Origin: Capitulum mitella
Lineage: Eukaryota > Arthropoda > Thecostraca > Pollicipedomorpha > Pollicipedidae
Direction of reading: 5' to 3'
NCBI GenBank assembly: GCA_030062745.1
Contig: CP099843.1
Span: 18,580,997 to 18,644,996 of the forward strand
DNA length: 64,000 nt
Shown: positions 42,373-54,046 of the stretch, in pieces
Position numbering within the stretch: position 1 is the first letter of the stretch
Layout: every line of letters starts with the position of its first letter
The notes under the pieces: generated by a model
Seen by the model: only the letters and a program-made list of their open reading frames with translations
What the model was told of the DNA's origin: nothing
Database searches by the model: none
Position numbers and translations under genes: made by a program

Positions 42373-45300
42373 GTACATCCTCGCCCGTCACGTTACGTTC
42401 AGGCGTGTGTGATATCAGGGGGTAACACCAGCTGACACTGGAAAGGCTGCTCGCATCCTGCAGCCGTTGGTCTGCTCATGTCAGATAGGACGTCATAAAA
42501 TGGCTTCGTTCTGAAAGGTTATGTGATTTTGGAGCTGCGAGCGCTGATGAGAACAGACGCATGTGGTGGTGTGTGCTCGCCGGTGCTTGTTTTAGCGTAT
42601 TAATTTCATCGTAAAGCCCTGTTTGTTGTCAGGGACACGTGGTTGTTTTCGTGTAAGCCTGCCTGACACTGCCGCGGCTTGCAGATGGTCCATTTCCAGT
42701 ACGTTACACGTCTCCGCGGCAAGTGATGGAAGCGATGGTGCTGCGGCCACTCTCCATATCCCTGCAGAGGTGGGTATTGGGAGTACAAGACACGATTCTC
42801 CTCTTCGCTTAGATTACTACACTTGAGCCACTGGGATCTTCCGCCCAATGGTGCATCAACCCAGACCGACCAGGAGAAGGCACTTAGGCAAATTTGGTAT
42901 CCTCCCATGCATGCCCAATGGGCGTTCGCCAGGACTGGGAGCGGAGAACCGTCGTGTGCTGCACGCTCGTCTGCGGCGGCCTTCGCAGTCTCCTGTCCTG
43001 TGCCCGCTCGGACCGTGGCCGGTCGTTTGAGTTCCCCCGGGAGCCGCGGCACGCGCGCCGCACGGCGTCACGCGACCCGGCCGCCGTGATGCGGGGAATG
43101 TTGGCAGTCGGCCTCCACCGCGCCGGGAACGTCGCCCGATCGCCGGAAATAACGCCAGCCGTTCCGTCGCCGCCGCCGCTACTGTCACTGCACGCCCTAA
43201 GCGACGCGCACATCTCCAGTCATTGTCACGTGCACCGCCCCGATATCTGCAGTCGTCTGTTCATTGCCACGCGCACCGCCGCGATATCTCCAGTCGTCTG
43301 TTCATTGCCACGTGCACCGCCGCGATATCTCCAGTCGAGCAGTCATGCTGTGCGCTGACCGTTCTCGATGGACGTTTAGCTATCGCAATCGGAACGCAGC
43401 GCGACCAGATCGTCTCCAATGCCCGCGTGTTTCATGGCGTCATTTCCAATGTCTGCCCATGACCGACCGACGATGTGCCCACTGTTCTTGAACTTCGCTT
43501 CTCTGCTGATCAAGCAGCGTTGGACGCTTGAGGTTTATGCAAAAATGTCAGATTTTTCAGCTGCTAGTGCATTCAGCAATGAGCACATGGACCAGGGCAT
43601 TGTGGTAGCTCGGCTGTTTGTCTAATCTGAGTCGTCCTTGGCAGAATGTGGCAAACCTTCGGCGAGGCTCATTCTGTACTGTCAACGAGCTTCAAGAACA
43701 TGAAGAACAACCGTACAGAGGGAGCGCGAGGAAGATAGCTGAGGTAAACAACTGTCAGGGTTACAGTGATTTTCTGTCAGTACCTTCAACACTAACATAA
43801 AGAGAGAGAGAGAGAGAGAGAGCGGAGTTGGCTGAGGCACCTGGACAACAATCGCAGTCGGAACAGGAAGGCTCCAAATGTTCCCATGTCTTCTGATGAA
43901 GGCACAAATTTATGACCTAAGTCGTTTTTCTTCAAACCTTTAACCCTGGTGTTCGTACTACAATCGCTACTGTCTTTCAAGGAAATCGCTTTCCTGCTTG
44001 GGGAATGCGACCTTAATGAAATATAGTGCGAAATATAATACGAAGAAAATGTGAAGCCTTCAGCGCCATGTAAAAATATCTAAGGGTAAGAGTCACTCCA
44101 GGAAATACATAAAGGGCAGGGGATCCTGCGTGGGGTAACGCCAATGGCCAAGGGGCATTTTACTTTCTTCCATTCACATCAGTGTTACTCCATTTACGTC
44201 TTAGTTTCATCACCGAGGTTAATGTTCTCAGCGACAAAATGGAGCACGCATCGAGGTAAAATTGCATTGCACTATAACTCACACACCAGATGATTTGAAT
44301 TCCTGCAATACTGCATAACATTCACAAGACCAAAACGGTAGCAATTCACATAAGTTTGTAATGTGTACTTCTGTTTGCTGTAGGCATAGGAGCTACGTCA
44401 TGAAGACTCCAGTTGTATAGGGCGGGTACAAGAGAGCTAAACATTGGTGTCGTATAGTAAATAAGCGTAGAAGAGCGTACGGGTTAAGAGCGTTCGGTTC
44501 AAAAGACGAATGAAATGCGTTACGTTATTTGCGGATGTTACCTTTACTACACCTGTGTTGCAGAGAAAGACTTTCGACACGTGACTGATGAAATGGCTTT
44601 GCACATTTCTTAGTCAGACAGCATTTCGCAGGAAACATTCGTTGATGGTATGGTATCAACGTTTGAAGTGTGGTCGGCAGATTCTGGGAAGAACAATGGA
44701 ATACCTAGAACCACTGCAGAACATCGAACGCTATTCTGGTGAAGGTGACGAAGTGGCAGATCCCGCCAACCCTCCGGAGGTCAGCTGCAACATCCGGTAC
44801 GGGGTCTGAATGTCTGTACGTGGTCTGCATGTCTCTGCCTAAGACGACTCACGTCGAAATAATCTTCTAGGTACTGCTGACCGCCAAGGGGCTGGCAGTC
44901 TAGCTGGACAAGTCGTGGCCATTGTGGACCTACAAAAGCATGTGTTTATGTTTGTAACAGAGCCAACTTTTGCAATGCATTAACTGGATCATGTAACGAC
45001 AACAAGTTATATGTTATCATTTTTTCAAAAGAATAAACATCACTGCGTTGACTTCGGAGAAGATCGGGTTTTGACGGTTTTGCTTAGTGAAATGTGAAAT
45101 TCGTTATTTTCAAGGAAATGTTGACCATTTCTGAAACTAATTCTACATGCAAGCATTTGCCGATATCGCGACAGTCGCAGACGTGGCAGCAGAGTACAGT
45201 CTTTCAAAGGTATCACACCTCATCTGTAACAGCAGCCACGCCGTGCAGTGGCCGTCTGCTGGTGAGTTGGCTGGAGGCTGCACCTCGCTCTGACCAGTGT

Positions 45301-48300
45301 CGCTGCCGCCTGCCATCACAGCTACGTCCGCTGGAAGGTCCGCCGACTGGTGGAACACATCGCCGCGCGGCTCGCTGTGCTGGTGCTCATTGTCGCGGAC
45401 ATCATCGTCGTGTTCGTCGATATGTTCAACGGCGCCGGAGAGCGGGCCGACCACCACTTGGCCGTCGTCGGCCTCGCCTTCGCCAGTGTCTTCTTGGTGG
45501 AGGTGCTGCTGCGGATTTTCGGCGTGGGGTAAGCGTTCCTCGACGTGCTGGAAACACGCACCGCATGGGGTATTGATGCAATAAACCACGACCCACAATC
45601 GGGCTGAAAACGGATTACCCAAGCTGATCATGTTCGGGTGGAGATTCATGTACTTTGTCACCGTTAGGTTTCTTTGCAAGACATATGATAATAGCATCAT
45701 TACCTCTGATGAAGATTATAGTCATTTTTATAGGGTCATGATCTTCTTTTTTGAGCCAGCGATTTATCTCGCTTTGTGCGTCTGTATGCAAGCTTCTTAA
45801 CCGGGTTGGCTTTTTCCTTAGGGTGAGACAGTTTTTCAATTTCTCCAAGTGCAGCGCCTGGTGGAATATAATCGACGCTGCCTGCGTGTTTATCAGCTTT
45901 CCAGCGGCCGTGGTGGATTTGATGGTCGAAAACCTGGTACTGGATAGCTCCAAGTAAGATCATGCAGCGATTTCTGTGGTAACACAGAAAAGATTACACA
46001 GACGCAGTTAAATGGCTCGCGTTTCATCGAAACGTTACCATACCTCACACATACATCGATGCCATGTGCGTGTGATGCATTAGCCACCATTCGCGTTAGC
46101 GGTAATTGCTGAAGTGTCGCGGTGAAAATCGGCGTTCGCATCTTTTTTCGTGCATAGGTACGGCTATAAAAATGCAGTATACGTGTATGAGAAGGGATTT
46201 GTGGGTTTCTCAGTGAAATTAGATCATGACATTGTGACGCAACTGCTTTATGACCATGAGTACGTGGTACACTGCTAAGTATATGTCACAGACGTTGTCC
46301 TTGTTTTGACAGTGTCGGTTTGCTTTTTTAGGCTTGTGATTGTCCTGAGAGCATTTCGGATGGTGCGGTTGCTTCGCGTGTTCACTGAGAAGGAACGTCT
46401 GATCACCGCGGCTCGACAGATGATATCAGAAAATAAACGGCGGTGAGTCAATGCCTTGTCTTGCGATTTGAAATTTGGACTATTGCACCGTAGTTCCAAA
46501 CTATGATTCTCATCTTGAGTGGGGCACTACAGACAAGAGAAGATATTTCTTCCGTGATTGTGACCATAGGGCTGTACGATGTTTCGGAATATCACTTGCA
46601 CGTTGCATATTGATTGTGAAGCGCAGCAGCATGTAAACTGTGTGAACTGAAACGTGACTTTTTGATTTGGGCTAGTTTTTCATGTCACGTTTGCTAGTTA
46701 TCGTTCAGTTACCGCAATACTTCAGTAAGCCTGGCCCACAGGGACGTTCTAAAGCTTGTAAATGATCATTAAAACCCTGACATGTTAAATGATGAATTAC
46801 TCAGTTTAAACATTTCGAAACGTCATTCTTCGTCACAGAATTACTTCATTACGTTATCCTGCCGGACGTAATGATTTTCGACTACTCTCCAATTAGATTG
46901 TCACGTCCAGTCAATTTTGCTCCTAGACGAAGCCAAGTTAGGGAACGGCAAGGAGCGCAATGAATGTTGTTTACTTAGTCGATTTATTGTGATCAGTCAA
47001 TTACTGATGATCAGTACCCAGCAGCTGTTTCTGCCTTTGTTATCGTAACGATTCCCATCTGTCCATGGGAACGGTGTTCTTGGTCTTTTCGTCTCGAGAT
47101 ATTACCTTCCTGGATTAATAACTTCCGAACTTAATTTCGAAACAAGTTTGACCCTTGGGTCAAATTAGTGCTCAGGGATGAAAGCAGCGATAGGAATTCC
47201 CACGCGATTTTCTTAGGTCATTTTGAGGTTCACCGAACGGCAATGGCGTAGCTCATCATTGGAATGTCTTGTCATTTGAAATATCATTTTTATCCATTAA
47301 GACGATGCCCTAATAGCATTTTGTTCATAAACTGACCGTACATGTATTTCATGCTGCCGCGGCAGAATCCGAAACATGGTTCAGTTTTTCACATGTTAGT
47401 CAACGCACAGGCGTAAGAAATTGTCGCCATGGCTCGTTGACCTCAAATGATGATCTATGTTTTCCATTTAGTTTTGAGAAAATGGCTGCGGAAAGGTTCT
47501 AATACCAGTTAACGCATGTTTCAAATCCATGACTTGCACTGTAGATCCCTTGGCTACACAGAGGATTAAGCTCACTGTCTTCTTGGTGGCTGTTGGCCTG
47601 TATGCCATAGTATGGTTAGCGCGTATGGACGACCTCCAAGAAATGGGTACACCATCATCCAGCGAGCTCCCATCATCCAGCGAGCTCTCCGAGAACTCAA
47701 CCCCACTATCTTTATTTTCAGATATCAACAGAATGGATTCGATCTTGACCTCTGCTACGTCACGAAGAGGGTGATTGCTATGAGCTTCCCATCGGCTGGA
47801 AAGATGTCAATCTATCGAAATCCGATACAGGTGGGCAATTACACCCGGATGTAACTATGAGGTATTAGCCGTCCTTTTGTTACAGTAATTTTAGAAAATG
47901 TGGAAACGTCTGTTAGAAATATGTGTTCGTGAGGGTTTTGTCTGTGATGAAGTTGGGAAAGGTGGAGAGCTGGCTGTCTGACCCCAACTGAAACTGTAGT
48001 TAAAGGGATTTTCCATCCTTAACAGATGTGTTTCGAATTCAGATAGACAAGTCGTGGCCTGTAGTATGAGAAACCGATTTCCCATGCAGACTGTGTCTCT
48101 GAATTACTCTTTTGCCACGGAGTATTCAAACGATTATTTGCACGCTTCCCCTGTGTTTTATCCATCCGTGTGGTATCGTCAGTTTGTACATGACGACAGG
48201 AGGAGGTTCGAGCAAATCAACTTTAGTAGACTATCCGTATGCATGTAAACAGCACGCGCTACGTGGACTAAACTCATGGCCGTGTGTTTCCCATGACCTT

Positions 48301-51300
48301 TTGTAATCTTGTTAAAATCACGTGTTTGGGACAAATGCATCCATGTTACAGGTTTGAAGAGACTATTGACGTTTCTTCGGAAATCGCAGATGATTTCCGA
48401 AGTGAAGTCAGAGGGGTGACATTCACCTCAAGTAGTGCAGGTCTACCTGGGGTTAGCGCCTGACGCAATTTGCTAACAGAAGCAGTGTCGCTTTTTGGAT
48501 TTTCAGTTATATTAAACGTAATTTCAGCACACTCCTGAAGGCCTTTTCTCATACTTGCGAGGCTGTGAACTCAAGGATTCCTATTTTTCAGGAGGTCGGC
48601 CGTTTCTTCAATACACAACACCCAAATAGGTACATGATCTACAACCTGTGTTCCGAGAGGTCGTACGACATCAGCTATTTCAATGGAAACGTTCGACGTG
48701 TGCAAATAGACGACCACAACGTTCCCACTCTTCAGTACGTGTCTCATAGTCTGCAATATGGCCGTGGGAAATATTTCTGTTCAACGCCTGTTGGGTTCGA
48801 GGCAAGCATGTGCACCGTTTGTCACCCTTCTCCTGCATGTCACATATGCACTACGTTTCCCTCCAGCTGCCAAATGTCATCTGCTGTTTTAAGAGGATGG
48901 GAGAGGTGTTCATGCACTCTGAGTTTTGTCAATTCTGTGGGACAATAAGCATCAGCAAGGACAACTTTCGGTCGGCAATGCCATTTCATCTAATTTGTTA
49001 TACGTGTTTCCTTTCCACACCGATGAGAATATGCAGCTGGCAAGGTGTTAGGAATGACAAATTCAGGTTATTCGTGAATTATTTCCCGAATCTATTCGTA
49101 CGTGCACTGTTGAGCACATAAGTGTACGTGTATCGCAGTTTGGTATTTCCCCGAGCCTTTCATTCTTTTGCTATTTTAGGATATACTTAACTATTGACCC
49201 TAAGAATGCAGGTATGAGCTTCGACCATTTACTGTCTTTCGCCTCTTTTTTGCATGCAATTTTTCTCATATTTATTCTGTAACCCTGCCTACCTTATTAT
49301 TCTGCTTTCTTTTCCTTTTTGCGTGTTTTGCTGTGTATTGTCGACTCGCAGCCCCTTTTGAATATCTCGAAAAAATACCACCAGAACAAGACACAGACGA
49401 GGGACATGAAGACGGCATTTAATTAACTGTCGCGGGACAGTCTCCGGATCCAACTCAGCCGGGCCAAGAAGGTTCAGGACTCTTGCCCTACTCCTCCTAC
49501 CCCTCCCACCCCCAAAATTACCATAACTGTATCACAGGAAAAATAAAAACACCGTTAGAAAGACTGTGCAAATTAAGAAGAACGCATTTAAATTTTTACG
49601 GCGGAAGTATTTATTGGGATCACTAGGGGCCGACTTAGGTCAAATTGCCGGCGGGTGTTTTTGAAAATGGATATAATAATAAACTATAGAAAAAAACTAT
49701 CAGCAAAATATAAATAAACCAAATAAACTGTAATGAACTAAAAAATATGATAATCAACCCTAGAAAATGACTCCGAATGGGTTAGACGTAAAGGAATGTC
49801 TGATTTCCGAATGTTGTGCAGCAAAATCTGGAAGTCAGATTTGGCAATTTCAGACAATACTAAAAATTTAGGGAAAATGCCGCGTTTTTTGTGACGCTAG
49901 GAAACGCGTTTTTTCTTAATGGACAAGAACGTGCTTCGGGAGGATTACGCCTCAGGTGTTTCTGGCGCTCCTATCAAGCCTGAAACCGCCATATTAAGGT
50001 CAGTCAAGGTCAACCTATGTCAAAGTTGCCTGTGAAACTATTATACCATATCATACGTTAAGGCCACACCAGGCTAACTTGAGTGAAACATGCATGTAAG
50101 CCGGGCGTTTCTGGTGTCCGTCGTAACACCTGTGGCATTACCATTGAGCACGTATGACACAGAATAATATGGTGTAGCATTGTTTTGCCGTAAAATCCCT
50201 TTTTACATCATAATAATCATACTCTAAAGCAGGGACGTAGCCAAGGGGAGGACCACAGAGGCCATGTCCCCCCCCCCCGAGCCAAGCGATCTACACTAGA
50301 TAAATAGCGATTTCGCAGGAATACGTAAGTAATGATCATCTACGCAATAGCGTCTTCCCCCCCCCCCCCCGTCAGTGACGCCGCTGAACTAACATCTAGA
50401 CCCAGGAAACCTTAGTTTGGTCCTCAACACGGAGCCGCTGGATCCACTGCTGTGCCACTGGCATATGGCAAAAGCTGACACTTAGCCCCCCCTCCCCCCG
50501 GAAAATCCTGGCTACGTGCCTGCCCTAAAGCATTTTGCATGTAAGCCATTTGGACACCAGACGGCCGGACGCGGAGGCAAGGTAAAAGGCTGATAATTAG
50601 CGGGAAGTTATTTTGGAGCCCGAAAGGGTTTTTTTATTTCGCCGACCAAAAATAAGAGGACAGAAGACTAGCTATGGGAAGACGACAAGTTCTTAATTCT
50701 TGTCACTTCTGTTCACACAAAGTGTGTTCGCAGAGAAAATATTTGAAGGTAAAGTAAGGTCAACTTGGATCAACTGCAATTAGATCGCTCTTGGCAAGTA
50801 AGTTCTTAGCACACATTATTGCCTCCAAAGCGGGAATGACAGCCGCTAAATCTTCCGAGACAGGAAACTGATCACTTAAATTCGATTGGGGACTTGAACA
50901 CTCGTTATGAGGCCTGAACTTTCGGCCACAGGTCATAGCTCAAGAATTAATATTACTTAGAGAACGGACGTAATAAGCGTCAGGGCTTGCGTTGAAACAC
51001 AGACCACCGGACCAGACTCACAATATCAATGGAGAACGCAAAAAAGACCGCAAGTATAGCTGACCTAACTTCAAAGAGCCTGACAGATCCACTCATTCTG
51101 TCCTCACGATTTTTTGGAACTGTTAAAGTCAACATGAATCTCATGCTTATCAGTGCATTTTACAAGATGCCATGCCCGTTTAGTTTTGTGAGCATGGTCC
51201 TTGGATTGCCCTACGTCAGTGAGCCAAGATTAAAAATTAGGATAAGTTGTACAGGTAAAACGAGTGCATGAACGAATATTATAAAATATATTTAACGGGT

Positions 51301-53957
51301 AAAAATAAACGGGTACATGAAAATGTGCCTCAGGGTTTATGTCACTGCGCCTACTCGTTTCTTGGCTGCCCTAAAAAAATACGCAAAAAAGAAGAAAGGA
51401 GAGATTTCCATTAGCTTCCGGCCCTGTAAGAGTCAAAGGATATGTTTAATTTGAGATTCTTTGATGCCAACAGTAATTCTGTGTTGTCCACCTCAACTAC
51501 TTTGAACGTTTCATTGTCATGGACTGATAAATAAATGTAAGTACAAATCGTGGAAAGCATTGTACAAGCTAACCTGGAAATAACAACTGGTGTACCCATC
51601 CATGAAGAGAACTGCACAGATAACGTTCGGCACGTATGCAAGTTACATTTTCGTCCACATCAGCCTAATCATCCTCCTGCAGTACAATAGACGAGTGGAC
51701 AATTTCGGGGATACTTTGATTTGGAGATCAACTGGCCGAAAAGGACCATTGCAACAAGTCTACTTTTCCACTCTGCTTTTGTGCTGGTTTGTGACCATAC
51801 ATTATGAAATAAGGCGTTCGCTGTCTTTGCAAAGGAAAAGTTACCAATTTCCCTTCTATTATGCTGACTTTAAAATGCATTACAATATGCATTGTTCAGT
51901 TATTAAGCGCAGTCATTACCGCCTCAGAAATAAATTTTATCCGATGTTTCCAAAGAAAAATTATTCTGGGTTTTCCTCTGGTATACTGGATATTCCATAT
52001 TCGCCACGCTGAAGAGGATAAATGGCGCAGCGTGGCATCTTTAACATTTCCACCCCGCGCCTGACTGGCAGTCAACGCCGATCACGCTCGACATGGGGGG
52101 GGGGCGGTTGTCCGTCCTCTCCCTCAACTCACGAACGGCTGGTTGCACGATAAAAATAAACAAGCCGATGGGAAGCTCGTGACAAGTAGATCTGGAACCT
52201 GGACTCATTTCTAGTTTTCGATGATAGGGAAGTCATTTATGCCCCAACAATATTTTCTCACAGCCGACTGCATGAAGTCGAAAAGCGGCCTGGATATCAA
52301 GAACTGTGATTAATAAAGTGTAGGTAAAGATACCAATGAACAGACTGAATCCCGCAGATTCCGATACAGGCCTAATTTCTCTGGTTTGCTTCATATATAC
52401 GCCGAAACGTTGAGTTAAAGGACACGGCGATTTTCGCGCTGACTGACGGCGGGCGCCGTAACCGAAGGCGGTATGAAATTAATGGGAAGTAGTTTTAGGC
52501 TTTCTTTATTTTCGCGACATACGCTTTTCCGTGTAATTCCTTTTTTACCTTTGTGGTTCGTGTGATGGCTTCTCATGCTTAAATTTGGAAAAATTCATTC
52601 GTTATCAGTTTACACAATTGGCGGTTTATTTCTGTTTATTAAAAAAACGTCTGTCTGTTTATTAAAAAAACGCGGTTTTTGAAACTTGGCGACTTCTTGG
52701 TATTACTCGCAACTGCGGAAGTCAGTTCCACCATTTTCAACCCGTTCTGAGCAATTCGTCGCCGATTTTGACGGCTGTACATTTCGGCTCATAACAGTTA
52801 TTCGTGCTTGACTCATGTCAACGGCTGGAAGTCATGGATACTTTGTCCATTGGCGTTAAATGGATATCTTCATCACCCCACACTAAAACTGCTGTAAAAC
52901 ATTCCGTCAAATTCCGAAAAATCGACGACATGTTAAGAAATAAGGTTGATCTTACGTCAGTGACCCGGCAGATCTCAAAAAATCTGAGATAGCAGATTTG
53001 TTGTATCCATCAAGATTTCTAATCCCTCAAAATGTAAGTTGTGATATCATGTTTTCCGAAAGAGTCACAGGGCGCTAAACTTTTTCGAACATAGGTCCAT
53101 TTGACCTGACCTAGGCCAAACACCTGACTTGACCTGAGCTCAAAACTTTGACACAATGTGTAAACGTGATCAAGCAAACGTTGCACAAAGTCTTGTAGCG
53201 CTGAGTTTGTTCGTTCTTTCGCAATCTTGGAAAAACCTCAAGGGGAGCAGTCAGCCACCCCTCAGTCGGGGACGAGTTAACAGTGAAAGGAGGCTACCTT
53301 GATATAGATGGCGCTAGTATCGCATGTTGTCCCCTGCAGGGGCGCCAAAATCGTAACGATAGTACGCCTGACTTAAATCGGTCTGCCATGACGTTGTCGC
53401 ACTAAGTATTGGGCCTAAATATGAATGAATCCAGACACAGAAAGACGCCTTAATTTACGCGTGGCTACTGATAATTTCCTTGCTGATTCAACGTCGATTT
53501 CCTTCCCGAACTTTCCATTTCTGTGTACTGTCTATTGTATCTTGTTTTGGTATGTCCACTTCAGCCTGTTCCTGGGAGCTGTAGTTATATTCATCCTGTT
53601 GACTCGCTTTTCGTTCGCATGATTCAAAACATTTTGTATTTATAGCTGCGCTGCCTCCCGAAGGGCGCAGTCAACAGTGTATATGATTTGCGGTGGTGGT
53701 GTAATGTCAGCGACCGTTCTCCCAGGCAGATGCTGGACTTCACCAGGTCGGTGATGACCTGGCTGAACGCTGAAGCCGAGAACGTGGTAGCCGTGCACTG
53801 CAAGGGCGGCAAGGGCCGCACCGGCACCATGATCTGCGTCTACATGGTGGAGACGGGCCTGTTCTCCACGGCCGACGAGAGCCTCGACTACTTCGGCAGC
53901 CGACGCACCGACCTCAACGTCGGCAAAAAGTTCCAAGGAGTGGAAACTCCCAGCCAG
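42203..53957 (+). CDS. TPTE: VSP-B: second voltage-sensing phosphatase gene, seven exons seen, C2 part not found
   Basis: Exons: N-terminus (42203-42372), S1-S2 (45322-45528), S3 (45822-45953), S4 (46332-46442), linker (47722-47830), phosphatase 1 (48592-48734), catalytic phosphatase 2 (53726-53957). They sum to 1104 bp, 368 codons with all phases compatible, ending in phase 0. The voltage sensor has acidic residues in S1 (VADII), S2 (LVEVLLRIF) and S3 (NIID), and four S4 arginines, so gating should be possible. The catalytic loop is intact. Exons for C2 were not found up to base 64000; the equivalent intron in VSP-A is 7.7 kb, so they may lie beyond. A degenerate S4-like exon follows at 54047. 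Confidence 0.92.
43211..43338. repeat. 41-bp GC-rich minisatellite, ~3 units
   Basis: Unit TCCAGTCGTCTGTTCATTGC, then CACGTGCACCGCCGCGATATC, repeats about three times with few changes. It sits in a GC- and CpG-rich patch (about 42830-43440) inside VSP-B intron 1. ORFs through it are repeat artefacts. Confidence 0.9.
43645..43743 (+). CDS. Candidate exon of unknown role in VSP-B intron 1 (weak)
   Basis: CCTTGGCAG precedes 33 open codons ([20 protein letters not shown], then [13 protein letters not shown]) and GAG|GTAAAC. It is phase 0 at both ends, so it cannot lie between the 42372 donor (phase 2) and the 45322 acceptor without breaking frame. It might be an alternative first-exon partner or chance. 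Confidence 0.25.
43801..43822. repeat. (AG)n microsatellite
   Basis: Eleven AG units. Confidence 0.98.
45322..45528 (+). CDS. TPTE: VSP-B exon: voltage-sensor helices S1 and S2
   Basis: The acceptor is TGCCATCACAG and the donor GTGGG|GTAAGC. After one base it reads [20 protein letters not shown], then helix S1 [13 protein letters not shown], a short loop [12 protein letters not shown], and helix S2 [20 protein letters not shown] and FGVG. The Asp of VADII and the Glu of LVEVLLRIF occupy the positions of the S1 and S2 countercharges in characterised VSPs. The exon is GC-rich. The antisense ORF across 45143-45700 is a shadow. There is no counterpart for VSP-A in the window. Confidence 0.93.
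45822..45953 (+). CDS. TPTE: VSP-B exon: voltage-sensor helix S3
   Basis: The acceptor is TTTTTCCTTAG and the donor AA|GTAAGA. It reads [20 protein letters not shown], then [20 protein letters not shown] and DSSK. Same length (132 bp) and phase as VSP-A 2725-2856. The intron before it is only 293 bp. Asp after NII is the S3 countercharge. Confidence 0.95.
46332..46442 (+). CDS. TPTE: VSP-B exon: voltage-sensor helix S4
   Basis: The acceptor is TGCTTTTTTAG and the donor CGGCG|GTGAGT. It reads [17 protein letters not shown], with four arginines in the every-third-residue S4 pattern, then [20 protein letters not shown]. Length (111 bp) and phase equal those of the VSP-A exon at 5830. A degenerate relative of this exon lies at 54047. 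Confidence 0.96.
47722..47830 (+). CDS. TPTE: VSP-B exon: linker to phosphatase domain
   Basis: The acceptor is TTATTTTCAG and the donor CAG|GTGGGC. It reads [20 protein letters not shown] and [16 protein letters not shown]. Compared with VSP-A 11625-11733 it has many silent changes, showing that the two genes are old duplicates. Just upstream (47650-47690) the intron has a 17-bp direct repeat, CATCATCCAGCGAGCTC, twice. Confidence 0.96.
48592..48734 (+). CDS. TPTE: VSP-B exon: phosphatase domain, part 1
   Basis: The acceptor is CTATTTTTCAG and the donor CTTCA|GTACGT. It reads [20 protein letters not shown], then [10 protein letters not shown], and ends [14 protein letters not shown] at the start is closer to other VSPs than the DVSRF of VSP-A. 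Silent and replacement differences from VSP-A are frequent. 143 bp, same phase. Confidence 0.96.
49900..51260. repeat. Dispersed repeat, pair with 34600-35990, interrupted by a hAT MITE
   Basis: Collinear similarity to 34600-35990 continues on both sides of the 293-bp MITE at 50230-50522, so the MITE inserted into an older repeat. No ORF. It lies within the 5-kb VSP-B intron. Confidence 0.55.
50230..50522. mobile_element. hAT-type MITE with CAGG termini and 8-bp target duplication
   Basis: CAGGGACGTAGCCAAGG begins at 50230 and CCTGGCTACGTGCCTG ends at 50522; they are inverted copies. Flanks CTCTAAAG (50222-50229) and CCCTAAAG (50523-50530) match at seven of eight bases, the 8-bp duplication of hAT elements. 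The interior is rich in C runs. Same family as 22250-22526. Confidence 0.78.
52054..53276. mobile_element. piggyBac-like non-autonomous element, copy C
   Basis: The left end CCCGCGCCTGACTGG with the subterminal GGGGGGCGGTTGTCCG motif, and the right end CCCCTCAGTCGGGGACGAG, are followed by TTAA at 53277-53280. The left TTAA has decayed. The body matches copies A and B throughout, including the GAAACGTTGAGTTAAAG and TGACCTGACCTAGG words. It lies 450 bp before the VSP-B catalytic exon. Confidence 0.7.
53726..53957 (+). CDS. TPTE: VSP-B exon: catalytic phosphatase exon with CX5R loop
   Basis: The acceptor is CCGTTCTCCCAG and the donor CAG|GTACGA. It reads [20 protein letters not shown], then [20 protein letters not shown], and ends GVETPSQ. 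Against VSP-A 14681-14912 I count about 11 base differences in the first 65 bases and only two in the remaining 167, with an exact run of 146 bases covering the catalytic loop. Neighbouring exons of the two genes are far more diverged. Length and phase are identical. Confidence 0.98.
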
Positions 53958-54046
53958 GTACGAACTACATGCTGGAGGCGATCAACCCCAGTCGCATGTC
54001 TTTCTTCACGTCTGTGAGGTGTGACAGTGGTGGCTACTTTTTTAAG

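Noticed and set aside
42606-43358. Several 90-150 codon ORFs on both strands near 43 kb
   Set aside because: GC-rich sequence with few stops plus a 41-bp minisatellite explains them; no splice logic or family match.
44588-44809. Possible N-terminal exon upstream of S1-S2 ([19 protein letters not shown] frame)
   Set aside because: Its best donor GAG|GTCAGC is phase 0 and does not fit the phase-2 requirement of the 45322 acceptor.
45143-45700. 185-codon ORF on the minus strand
   Set aside because: It is antisense to the GC-rich S1-S2 exon of VSP-B and has no domain of its own.
51590-52012. 140-codon plus-strand ORF with a hydrophobic stretch
   Set aside because: AT-rich composition, no recognised domain, runs up to a transposon; no splice support.
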